Assembly: GCA_029237695.1 (NCBI GenBank)
Contig: CM055265.1
Location: 71,959,912 to 72,023,911, forward strand
Direction of reading: 5' to 3'
DNA length: 64,000 nucleotides
DNA from: Conchocele bisecta
Taxonomy: Eukaryota; Mollusca; Bivalvia; Lucinida; Thyasiridae
Shown here: piece by piece, positions 1 to 11,000 of the stretch
Layout: every line of letters begins with the position of its first letter
How positions within the stretch are numbered: position 1 is the stretch's first letter
Notes under the pieces: model-generated
What the model saw: the letters and a program-made list of their open reading frames with translations, nothing else
Database searches by the model: none
What the model was told of the DNA's origin: nothing
Made by a program: the position numbers and the translations under genes

Positions 1-255
1 TGGAAATTTCGATTGATGGATTTACAATTATTGAGCATAGGCTGCTTATGCAGCCTAGGCTCATTAAATGTAAATCCAATATTTTTTGGAAATTTCGATT
101 GATGGATTTACATTTATTGAGCATAGGCTGCTTATGCAGCCTATGCTCATTAAATGTAAATCCAATTTTTTTTTTTACAAGGAAACATTATTAATTTGAA
201 ATTTACAGACTATCATAGGTTTGCACTTACGAACACTTTAGTGAAACGGCTCCCA
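1..255. mobile_element. Family A MITE, truncated by window start
   Basis: Family A is a roughly 240-bp MITE with long inverted ends (GGGGCCCGTTTCACTAAAC) and a palindromic core around GAGCATAGGCTGCATATGC. This copy keeps the core and the right end (GAACACTTTAGTGAAACGGC). The core is duplicated in tandem: the unit starting at 1 recurs at 87 (86-bp period). The left end is outside the window. Confidence 0.8.
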
Positions 256-391
256 GATATCCAATAATTCCCATTTCTCCTGTCACAGCCACAGGTGACA
301 GTTGAGTTATCGACATATGTCTCAGAGATGTCCAGAATATCAGGTATGCGAGTTAAGGGAAATGAAATAATTTGTTTTTTTAGATCCCGTG

Positions 392-508
392 GCATTGACT
401 TAGAGCTGGCAATGGATGCACACATTCCATGCATTGACTTAGAGCTGACAATGGATGCACACATTCCATGCATTGACTTAGAGCTGACAATGGATGCACA
501 CATTCCAT
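392..508. repeat. 39-bp tandem repeat, 3 copies
   Basis: Three near-identical 39-bp units, each containing GCATTGACTTAGAGCTG. The period is a multiple of three, so both strands stay open and produce repeat ORFs that I do not regard as genes. Confidence 0.9.
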
Positions 509-863
509 GGGGTTCTTTCCATGGCCGATAAGAATTTGCATGAAAATGTCGGTTGTCGAGTTCTCGCGGAAAATAAAATTGTCTGCTGACAGATACACAG
601 ATGCATGGACATATGGATAGAGACTATGGATAGAGACTATACCATCGACAGCTATCGTGAGGTGGGAATTATGTGGCCAAAATATTGGGACAGGGCTATT
701 ACGTTCCCGAAAGTATGTCAGTGCCGGTATGGAAATCGCATATGGAACGTGTTCGAGCCAATTCCCACCCTTAACTATAAGCCGAATTAATGAAAACTGT
801 CAGTTTCATCGGCTCTAAGAAAACGGTGTTCAGTGAACGCACGGAATTTTAAGCATAAGTTAT
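509..863. other. Unassigned AT-rich sequence
   Basis: No gene, splice-bounded coding frame or clear repeat ends seen. Confidence 0.4.
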
Positions 864-952
864 AGTTCACATATTGAAGTTTTAATAAATTAATTTCGTA
901 GCGAGCTCTAGCGAGCAAGAAATTAATTTATTAAAAATTCAATATGAGAACT
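864..952. repeat. Imperfect hairpin
   Basis: Arms AGTTCACATATTGAA and TTCAATATGAGAACT enclose a second palindromic segment (TTAATAAATTAATTTC / GAAATTAATTTATTAA) with a short GAGCTC-centred loop. Probably a small MITE. Confidence 0.6.
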
Positions 953-954
953 AA

Positions 955-1225
955 ATAGAGGATATTCATATTTTTGCAACGAATATGACATATATGTTCA
1001 TCGAGTGGTGTGGAATGTCCATATTTCACGAGTGCCGTTATCATATTCGTTGCAAAAATATGAATATTCTTTTTATTATATACCGCTCCATGGAAATTAG
1101 CAGTTTGTTAAACTGTATACGGTAATGAATGTGTATTTGCAGCCTATTTACAGTCCAGCACTGCAGGTGCGCGTTATGAATATAGATAGCGGAAGTAGTC
1201 GTATTTTCACCGGAAGTTGTTTATT
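955..1225 (+). mobile_element. Family N hairpin element, copy 1
   Basis: Contains an inverted pair beginning GAATATTCATATTTTTGC (right arm near 1040-1070), then a flank with ACCGCTCCATGGAAATTAGC and ACTTCCGCTATC (reverse complement) segments. The same block, inverted, lies at 62410-62760. Confidence 0.7.
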
Positions 1226-1740
1226 TCATCGATGAGAACATATGAATTTTATTTACATCGTATAACTATGTATTTCATGGGAAGGTATATAATAAAACGT
1301 ACTTATTGTTTACCAGCCCAGTCGCGAACTTCCGTCCCTATATATAACAGAGATTTCAATCGCTGTACTAACATGTGATTGGCGGTGTGACAACAAGGCA
1401 TAACATCAACGGTTATAAATATAGCGCTGAACATTTAATTATTAATTTAATAAAGATTGGCCAAAGCGTCGTAATATGCGATTAATTGAGACGAAATGCC
1501 GTTCTTTCATTGGTCGAGAAAGTAGTGTAAACAATAATTTACTTTAATCCGGAAGGGCGAGAAATTCAGTGTTGATATATAGTGTTTTCATTTATCTAAC
1601 TTATCCAGTGGTTGTCCATCCTTACACCACCCCCACACCAGCCCATCCTCTTTCACCCCCACCCGGGCGGGGAAGACGTTGGTTGACCTAGGTGTATGAT
1701 AAGTGCAGTGTATACCTAATATAAAGACACATACACACAT
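1226..1740. other. Unassigned sequence
   Basis: No gene recognised. A C-rich stretch (CCCCCACCCGGGCGGGG) lies near 1656-1672. Confidence 0.4.
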
Positions 1741-1925
1741 ACCAGGCTAGTGTCAACTGCTAACAAGTTTGTCAGGCAAGGTTGGGAAACACGTGGTTTC
1801 CGAGCCGATTCTGTTAAACTTAAATAGAGAATAGCCGGCTAGTGTCTTTTGATATCAAGTTTATCAGGCAAGGCTAGGAAACGCGTAGGAATTCCTACCG
1901 TTTCCGAGCCGAGCCTAGGAGAGGG
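1741..1925. repeat. Family W, two tandem copies
   Basis: Two related segments of 65-85 bp, each running from GGCTAGTGTC through AAGTTTRTCAGGCAAGG to TTTCCGAGCCG. A third copy sits in TBX20 intron 3 (21930-22055). Confidence 0.65.
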
Positions 1926-2089
1926 CCAAGTGATTCTAGTGTGGCGAGGACCTGGCATCAGATCAGGATTACTCTGATTTCTGGGCTGAATATATATTTT
2001 TTTTTTATTGTAAATATTAAATTTCCCCCCATTTGTACATGAACTTAAACATGTACACGTACTTGTACATGTAATATATGGGATTTAAG

Positions 2090-2192
2090 TACTAAACCCA
2101 TTGACCCGGCCGAAAATGGCCGTTAAACCCCAACAAACAAACAAACAAACAAACAAACAAACAAACAAAACAAACAAACAAACAAACAAACT
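2090..2192 (+). mobile_element. SINE-like 3' end with (CAAA)n tail
   Basis: CGAAAATGGCCGTTAAACCC leads into a long simple CAAACAAA tail, the form expected of a SINE 3' terminus. No clear A or B box was found upstream, so the head is missing or unrecognised. Confidence 0.55.
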
Positions 2193-2382
2193 GTATTTTG
2201 CCAGTGAGTGTACGCAAGCAGTCGGGAAAACCACTACCAGAAAGCATCGATCCACATGTAACAATGATATTATATGAATCTACGACATTTGTTTTGAGAA
2301 CTTATAAGGTTATACACTTTTAAAAGTACAATACTACTGATTGAATGCCGAAACGGCCTTTTGAATGTTATATCCCCAATAA

Positions 2383-2641
2383 ATTATCCAGACATATTGC
2401 TTACGTAGAGGATCTCAAACGAGTTTACATTTGATATGAGATTTATGAAACGAGTCACGCACAATTTATGCACCGAGGCTCGGTGCATAAATTGTGCGTG
2501 ACTCGTTTCATAAATATCATAATTTTATCAAATGAAAACTCGCTATCTTATCAAATGGAAACTCGCTGACGAGTTTCATAAATGTCATATCAAATGGAAA
2601 CTCGTTTGAGATCCTCTATGTAAGCGATATATCTGGATAAT
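2383..2641. mobile_element. Family M fold-back MITE
   Basis: Long inverted ends: ATTATCCAGACATATTGC at the left pairs with GCGATATATCTGGATAAT at the right. A near-perfect inner palindrome (about 2445-2516) is centred on CACCGAGGCTCGGTG. Part of the right half (AAATGGAAACTCG) is repeated. Confidence 0.75.
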
Positions 2642-2662
2642 GTCAAAGAGATTAAAGTGAGT

Positions 2663-2910
2663 TTAACCCTTTCACCCCTAAAGTAACTGAATGGGCTGCA
2701 ATATGTTAATTTTGCAACCAATCCAATCATCGCAAAATGATTTGCAGACTGTTCCATTTATTAAAAGGGGGTATTTGTTGTTCTCAAAAATATGAAAATT
2801 ACTTTCGAACAGTGCTGATCCTGATGAGACGGCTCGTCACGAGCCGGCTCATCTGGATCTGCACTGTTTGCATAAACCGATATAGCGGGCTTTCGGGTTC
2901 AAAGGGTTAA
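2663..2910. mobile_element. Family F TTAA MITE (piggyBac-like)
   Basis: Flanked by TTAA at 2663-2666 and 2907-2910. Ends are CCCTTTCACCCC and GGGTTCAAAGGG, and the core hairpin is GAGACGGCTCGTCACGAGCC. The TTAA target and CCCTTT end fit a piggyBac-derived non-autonomous element; no transposase is present. Confidence 0.8.
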
Positions 2911-3456
2911 ATCCTATGTTTCCGAGTATTTTTTTTCTTCAGATTCCAACCAAAGTGTACACCAATACCCGTGTACATTCTTTTTATGATATTTCACGTA
3001 AAAATCAGTGACGCAACGTCGAAATAACTATTATATTGATAGAAGAACGTCGATCAGAGAAAATTGAATGTGAACAAACGAAGATAATCCTTCATTATAC
3101 ATGCACTGTATTCTCTTTTCGCATTTGAAATTTCGAATCGATGCAAACGTCCACCACTGGAGTGTTGTTCGTGTATGAACTCTTGCCATGTTTCCGGATG
3201 TGGCTAATCATGACCAATGAAAATGATGGTTAAAACAAAATATTTAATGACAAAAATAAAATATTCAGTTTTGTCTATCGCTCAGAAGCAATGAACTTTG
3301 ATAGACAGCCGCAGTCATATACGGATATTTGCTGTTCATATGAAAGTGAATGAAAGAGAATTCACATGTAATTCATCCGTAACTCCAGCGCCTCAGATGA
3401 AAATTCGTAGAAAAAAGAAATCCTGAAATGCCTTATATATAAATTCTCCGCGTCTG
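2911..3456. other. Unassigned AT-rich sequence
   Basis: Nothing coding or repeat-bounded recognised. Confidence 0.4.
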
Positions 3457-3753
3457 TAGCCTATTTCACCGAAATTGCAAAGTATACTTATCTTGTTAAT
3501 TATACTTTGAGGGAGAAATTTTTAATTTAAGGAGAAATTATTAATTTTTATAATACTGAATTTATTACATTATCACAGCCATTTTGGCTGTGATAATGTA
3601 ATAAATTCAGTATAATAATTATGCATATTTTTAATCTATAATCCGTCGTTATTTCTATGTGAAATAATGCATTTCGGGAACAATAAATGATTACTCCCTC
3701 AAAAGTACACTTTGCTAGATAAGTATGCTTTGCAATTTTGGTGAAATAGGCTA
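3457..3753. mobile_element. Family C MITE
   Basis: Ends TAGCCTATTTCACCGAAATT and GTGAAATAGGCTA. The core is a hairpin with loop-proximal CACAGCCATTTTGGCTGTG. CTG flanks both sides, suggesting a 3-bp target duplication. Confidence 0.85.
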
Positions 3754-4741
3754 CTGGTGATGTTTGCCTCCCAACGAGAGACGTACAAGGCCTCGCCTGT
3801 CGTGTAACGATCGCGAGGCGGCGAGTTGGAAACAACTCAATAACGATTTGAATAGCAAGCGCCGCTGAGAGCGCGATGCTATCTATTTAATCTAATTAAG
3901 GCTGGCCCAATGCGTGAGATCTCACAGTGTCATGCGCTGCGGTTGGTTCGCATTATCAACTTGTCGGCCAATGAGAAATATTCACACAAAGAAGTGCGGA
4001 GTTAGGATGAAATTGGAGATGAATTGCGAAGATATACAACAGAGAACGTCAAGATATTCTTTCCTGAATACTAAATAGTGCTCAACATGAAACTTGTTAA
4101 AGTCGCTATACACTAATGAGATACAATACACCGTGCTCCAACACCAGACGGAATGTTGCAATATTAGTTAATACATCTTAAAACATGTGAAGCGGGACTT
4201 ATTCTCGGTTGCTATTTATTGTTGCTTTTTTCTAATATAAAAATGTGCTGCGCACAGAAAAGATACTTATGAAATAAAGCCTTAGATATACTGTATTACA
4301 TTACTGTCTAGAACATTGACTCGTTATTTATGTGAACTATAAACACACTACACTACAGAATACATAACTATATAAATCTTTAGTGAAATAGGAACAAAGT
4401 ATGATATATTTTACATATTATATTCAATCGAATATTTAATAAAATAACTGTGAAATAAAACCAAGTATCATCCAGTATACATAAATGTTCAATAGTTGTT
4501 AAGTAAGTTTGTGAACTATAATACATTATACATATTATATTCAACATTTGCTAAATAAGTTTGTGAACTATATGTAATACGTTATACACATTATAGTGAC
4601 TATATATTAAGTACGTTGGTGAACGTACTCTATGAGATTTACTGTATTAAGTAGGTTTGTGAACTATTTGTGATACATTGTAACTATTAAGCAGCTTGTG
4701 AACTCTGTGTGATATACCGTGTCTACCGGGCAACAATAAGC
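3754..4741 (+). promoter_or_regulatory. Presumed TBX20 promoter and 5' UTR region
   Basis: Lies between the nearest upstream transposon and the TBX20 start codon. It includes a comparatively GC-rich stretch (3760-3850) and a CCAAT box in GGCCAATGAGAAA near 3965. From about 4280 to 4720 it consists of degenerate AT-rich units that repeatedly carry TTTGTGAACTAT and ATACATTATAC. The transcription start cannot be placed from sequence, and a 5' non-coding exon is possible. Confidence 0.35.
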
Positions 4742-5000
4742 ATGGATCGATGCAGTGAAGACTCCGACAGCTCAGACAGTATGAGCCCGTTGAATTACTC
4801 AAAGCCACAACTATCTTCCAAGGCCACGGCCTTCTCTATCGACGCACTCATCGGCAGGGGGAAATTGAAGCGCCTCAGTGACGGTTTCCATGGTGATGAC
4901 GACGCCGATCGAACCTGCGATTCTCCGACCCACAAACGTCAGTGTATGTCGCCAGTGGGTGCGGTGCGGCCGGGAAATGGGGTGTGCCTCGTCCCCCTAG
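4742..5000 (+). CDS. TBX20: TBX20 exon 1
   Basis: Residues 1-86 plus one nt. An acidic, serine-rich start is followed by [18 protein letters not shown], which matches the conserved TBX20 N-terminus. Donor CTAG|GTAGGT. This exon has no T-box sequence. Confidence 0.88.
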
Positions 5001-8000
5001 GTAGGTTGACACGATTACGCTATCGTCATTGCTATAGCCGGTATGGTCTGGGCCAGGTTGCTCAAAACCTCTGTTAGTTTAACTGACTGTTAAATCCTTA
5101 ACAGTGTTAAGGATTTAACAGTCCGTTAAGCTAACAGCAGCTTTGAGCAACCGGGCCCAGGCTGTCATGTAGGGTAAAAGCCGCTCGAATTGTGTGGCTG
5201 TCACGTATATAGGGTGAATGACGCCCGAATTGTGTGGCTGTCACGCAGGGCGAATTACGTTGACGCTCGAATTATGTGGCAATCCCGTAGGCGAAAGACG
5301 CCCAAATTGAGTGGCTGCTACGTTGGGCGAATTACGCCCAAATTTTGAGTCTGTCATACGTACACAATTCCAACGTGACAATCAAAATACGAGATACACT
5401 TACTACGTGCCCATGTTTTATATTCCGCCTGAAACCTGTAGCCTATTTCACCAACATTGCAAAGTATACTTATCTACCAAATTTAAGGATAAATTTATTA
5501 ATTGTTATTATACTGAATTTATTACATTATCACAGCCATTTTGGCTGTGATAATGTAATAAATTCAGTATAATAATTCTGCATACTTTTAATCATCAAAT
5601 ATATGCAGTTGTTAGTTCTATATGAATTAGTGCATTTTGGAAAAAATAAATGATTACTCCCTCAAAGTATACTTTGCTAGATAAGTATACTTTGCAATGT
5701 TGATGAAATCGGCTACAGGAAATATATAGAACATAGAATAATATTATGTATGCGTATTAATAAATGCATATCACACATCTCACTTTTATTAAAACTGCCA
5801 GATATATTGGATATTACATGAGCGATGATTTAATATATTATTCATTAAATGTGTTTATTGTTTTCATAATAACTGTCTTATTATATCAGTCAGCGAATTT
5901 ATAAAATATCAGATTAAATCAACACAATTGTTAATGTTTATTTATTGCATAAGCACATAATCATGCATTACTGTACTGATCACATGACATGTGTCTGTCG
6001 CTACCGTATTTGCATATTTATTACTCTAGTGCATATATAGTTTTCTTAATACATCGTGATATTAAACGGTGAACACCGATGTTATGTATGTAATAAATAC
6101 GTTTTTGTTTTAAAAAATCGTTCTTGTCCATATCCAGTTCTACAAAATATGTACCGGATATGTGTTGTTGGATACAATAACATGCAAACCTGCAATATAA
6201 CTCCGAGTTCACGACACCAGATTATGTTGATGCATGGATAAATAAACGTATACCCCGTTTATTGTCCTATTTGCTAGCGAACATGAATGTTTGTGACAAC
6301 ATATAGTATATGTTTCCTCGTAACACAAATATATTTTCATCATCATCATCATCGTCGCACATTTCAGTTTGCATGATATAAAATATATTTATACAGTGAA
6401 ACCTCGCTAAACCGAACAACCTGGGAGGTCACAGGGTGTCCGGTTTAGCGAAGTTTCACTGTAAATCAGGCGTTTGATTATTCCGAGCCATAGTTGTGTG
6501 CTATGCGATCACGAACAGACATTATCACTTGAGATAAATGACCAAGAAACTCATTGAAAATTATGATCGCATATGTTGCTTGTTGTCCGGTTTAGAGATG
6601 TCACACAGTACAATACATATATGCACTACTTAGATCCCGGTTCGTCCGCATGTATGATCGATAATCCGCGGCAAGAGCTCCAAGGTGCATGATCACGTGG
6701 TTATAGTAACAACAACAGTGGCTGAAAGTGTTGAAATCTTGCCCACTCCGAAGTAAGTATTATTTTATATTTTCCTTAATATGAAACGGATTTTGATTAA
6801 ATATGACGCAGCAAACGCGTCTTCATGAGCTGCATTTGGTCGTCCAGGGAGTTCGAGACGGACTTCTGTCGTTTTTGCGAACAATCGATTTCCTTGTCTA
6901 CCGACACGGAAATCGATTTCTCGCAAAAACGACAGAAGTTTGAGCCAAAGTACAGAGACCACCAAATGCAGCTTAACAAGACGCGTTTGATGACGCCATA
7001 TTTCATCAAAATCCGTTACGTAATAAGGACAATATAAAAGAATACGTACTTTGAATCGGATGTATTCTAGAAGTTTCAGTACTGGTTGTTGTTGTTAGTA
7101 CCACGTGATCATACACCTTGAGCCCGCGGATTATCGGTCGTACATGTGGATAACCGTGCTGTACGTAATTTATCCCACGCACACGCCCATATCTTGCCTG
7201 GTTTTCCTAATAACCAGGGACAAACTCGGGAATATGTAAGAAGTGAGATAATGAATGTGTAATACTATTAAATAGTTGTATTTATTTTATATATATTTTA
7301 CATGACATTTATATTATTTCATTCAACATATATTTCCTATTTATTTTTCGTCTAAATGTAATTCATCACTATACATATTTTCACATAGCCTGTATGTGAC
7401 ACAATGTGTGTAACATTATATCTAAAGCAAAACATATATCACTCTGAGATATAATGCAAAACAAATATTTAGCTAGACGTTATAGGTTTGTATATAACAC
7501 ATGGATATGCCCCTTTGGCATACTTGACCGTAAAACACAATGGCTTACTGTTTCAGTAACCTTGTGAAGGTCAGAAAAGCTATAGCAATGGTTGCATGGC
7601 ATTATCGCACATGATCGCATCTATCAAGTATGCGAATACTAAAGTAATCCATCAAGTGATATTGAAGTTATGAGATGATGGATTTTACAAAATGCCAATA
7701 ACCAAAATATTAAATCCGCCGTTTTATTTGTATTTCTAGTCGACTCAAAATCCGTAAGACAATTAATATGAGACTATACAGTCAAACCTGTGAATAAAGG
7801 GCAGCCATGGGACTTAAAAAATCTGGCCTTTGTCCACAGGTGGTCTTTATTCGCAGGGTCATTTATATAGTAATTGTGCATTGGGACAACAAAAGTGTGG
7901 CATTTACAGCCAGGTGATTGCTATTCGGAGGTGGTCTTTAGCACAGGTACAGTGGAACCTCTCTAAACCGGACACACGGACAACCTATATTTTACTTCTT

Positions 8001-11000
8001 TTTATAGGTTTTACTATAATGCATCTGCAGACTGCCATATTGTCAGTTCATAATCATATAATTCCAGCACAAAAATATTTACACAATTCCCTAACATTTG
8101 ATTGGCCCTTAGCAAGTCTCTGTCCAAAATGTATATCCCAGTAAACTCCCACGCCGAACTACTTTCCGTAACCGTGAGGCGCAGTTAAAATAATTCTTAG
8201 GAAAACGGAAAATAAACACATGTTCTTGATGAATTTATTTAAAATGCTGGAATTGTAAGGAATGAATGACCTTTTTGTTGAATTTATCGGGGATATAAAC
8301 TTGGAAAAGTCGCGGGAATACTGGACGAGGCCTTCCGGCCTTCGTCCAGTATTCCCGCGACTTTTCCAAGTTTATACCCCGATAAATTCCACAAAAAGGC
8401 CATTGATTCCTATAGAAGCTTACAGGCATGTCTTCCCATGCCCGTATGCCAGCATTACAGTGGAACCAGCATAAACCGGTTTATGGAGGTTCAACTGTAG
8501 ATATTTATTTTGCCGAGAAATTACGGATGGTTTTCCCTCGAAACTTCGCATGGATTCCCCCGCTGATTGCCACATGCTGTTAGTGCACTGCATGTTTAAT
8601 GTGGCTTGTTGTCATGTTGGTAATGGTGTGGTATATTGACCTCCTCCAACAACAAAATCCACGATCCAGTTTTGAGGAAACATGAACCAACATTAATTCT
8701 TTAAAATTTGTATTATAAACAATTCGCCACGTATTACCTTGTCTATCAACAGTGACCTATAGGCCCATAGGGCCGGGTGTTTTCATTACCATGTGATAAA
8801 CTTTATATTGTATTGTATACACAGGTCACTATAATAAATAATTTACTTACTACTTACGTACTTACTTACTGTTTAACACCGTACTGTCAGACAACTTTAA
8901 TCGATCTGATTGCTTGATATGCTGTGATAATTGATTGATTTTTTCGAGTAAATTAGTGATAAATAAACCACATTTGCATGAAACATGACAAACATGTATT
9001 TAGAATATATAATGACGTGTTTTGCAATAGTATATACATGTAAAGTTTTAGAGGAAACTAATTTTTTTTCAAGAGGATTTCATGTTAAAAATGTACAGTA
9101 TCCGTAGCCCTTAGCAGATAAGGCTCAAATTTGTTATCAGGCATGCGCATCGAAGTCAATATGATCATGACTAATTTGGGTAAATACCGTGAAAAGACGC
9201 ACAATTTGACGCTCCCTACGAACGCTTCTCGGCTAACGAAATGTTACGTGCCGACAATTGCGTACAACGTAGCGCCAACCAAACCGTGCGGATAACCCCA
9301 GATCAGCATGTGCATCCGCACAGTCTGATCTGGGTCATCCGCACTGTCTGATCTGGACCTGCTCCGTCCGGTATTCAATCAAGCGCCAACACTGTTAATG
9401 TAACTGTCATTCATTTCGTATGATCGGTTTCTCAAGCCGCCGCCCAACGGAGCGTGTAAACGCTATAGTTTAAGCTTGTTTCCTATCTATTCTTAAATCT
9501 TCCAGATTAATTGTGATATTCAAATATCTGTAAATCGCATTTTGTCCAACAATAATCAAATATCAAAATTAGTGGCGTATGCATATTTACTATCATTTTA
9601 ACAATAGTCAACATCTTAATTAATTTTGTTTTTAATTTGTGAATCAAGTTTACATCGACATACATTAACCTGATAGGAAACGTAGGAAACAGTTTAAACA
9701 GTCCCATGAGGGACTTACAGTGGGGTTAGCGTGTAAGTGCACATACGAACGAACACGACAGGTTGGTTCCAACCTGTCGTGTTCGTTCGTGTGTGCACTT
9801 ATACGCTGACCCCACTGTAGCCCCTTTCTTCCATTGACCCTTAAATTAATAGTTGTCTTTGATTCCCAGAGAGACTAGTGGAGACATCGCCGACGAAAAG
9901 CCCACAAGCCGTCACCCCCGATGGCCCTTTGAGTCCTGGGCGAGCCGACAGCCGACCGGTACCCGCCGGTGAGGTGGGCACGGATGTAGATGAGGCGGTC
10001 AGTCCCTCGTCGTCACCGGCGGTCTGTAAGGAATTGGCGGGAATCACGTGCCGCCTGGAGACAAAGGACCTCTGGGACAAATTCCATGAGCTCGGCACGG
10101 AAATGATCATCACGAAAACTGGCAGGTACGTTGTGTGGACGAAATGTCTGGGGCCCGTTTCACTAAACTTCGTAGGACTGCAAAATTGAAATCCCCAATA
10201 ACATTTGTTCTGACAACCGGTTTTGGAAAACCTTTCGTGGGTGTGCTCCATTTAATGACGTGAACCTGTATGTATAAACTGGTAGCATTTGAGAAACACG
10301 TTAATGTGAGAAACAGGGGGCCGTTTCACTAAACTTCGTACGACTAAAATGTTCGTAATTGCATATTTAGGACCGTCTGGAAATTTCAATAATCCAATAA
10401 TTGTTTACAAGAAAACATTGTTAATGAAAAATTTACAGATTATCATAATGTTGCACTTACGAACATTTTAGTCGTACGAAGTTTAGTGAAACGGCCCCCA
10501 GATTCATAGAAATCTTCGTGCGAGCATTTTTATCGTACGAAGTTTAGTGAAACGGGCCCCTGGAATCGGCAAAACTGAGGCATCGGCTGTAGAATTATAC
10601 AATGAGGGATCGTAGTTAGTTATCTCCCGTTGAATTTATTTATAGAAATCCGGTCCAAATTGTGTAGGTTATGGCCTTATTAATTGTGAAAAAGAGCGAA
10701 TGTAGCAAGTTTTGTTGTACAAGGAGTCAATATAGTGATTTCGACTAGTGTTTATCCAGGTCATCCTACATAGCTGCACAATCTGATCCGGGGCTGCATT
10801 ATTAATATGCCAGATTCATATTTTCACACGTATTAATTTTATTGCAAACAGCGTAGACTCAGATCAGACTGCACCCAATGTCGTTAGCTCAATAAATGTA
10901 CAATTAATGATCTGTGCATTTCTGTTCATACAGTCGAACCTCCCGGAACGGCCACCTCTCTACAACAACACCCTCTCTGTAACAGCCGCTATTTTATATC

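Noticed and set aside
9841..10251. 136-codon minus-strand frame
   Set aside because: Antisense shadow of TBX20 exon 2.
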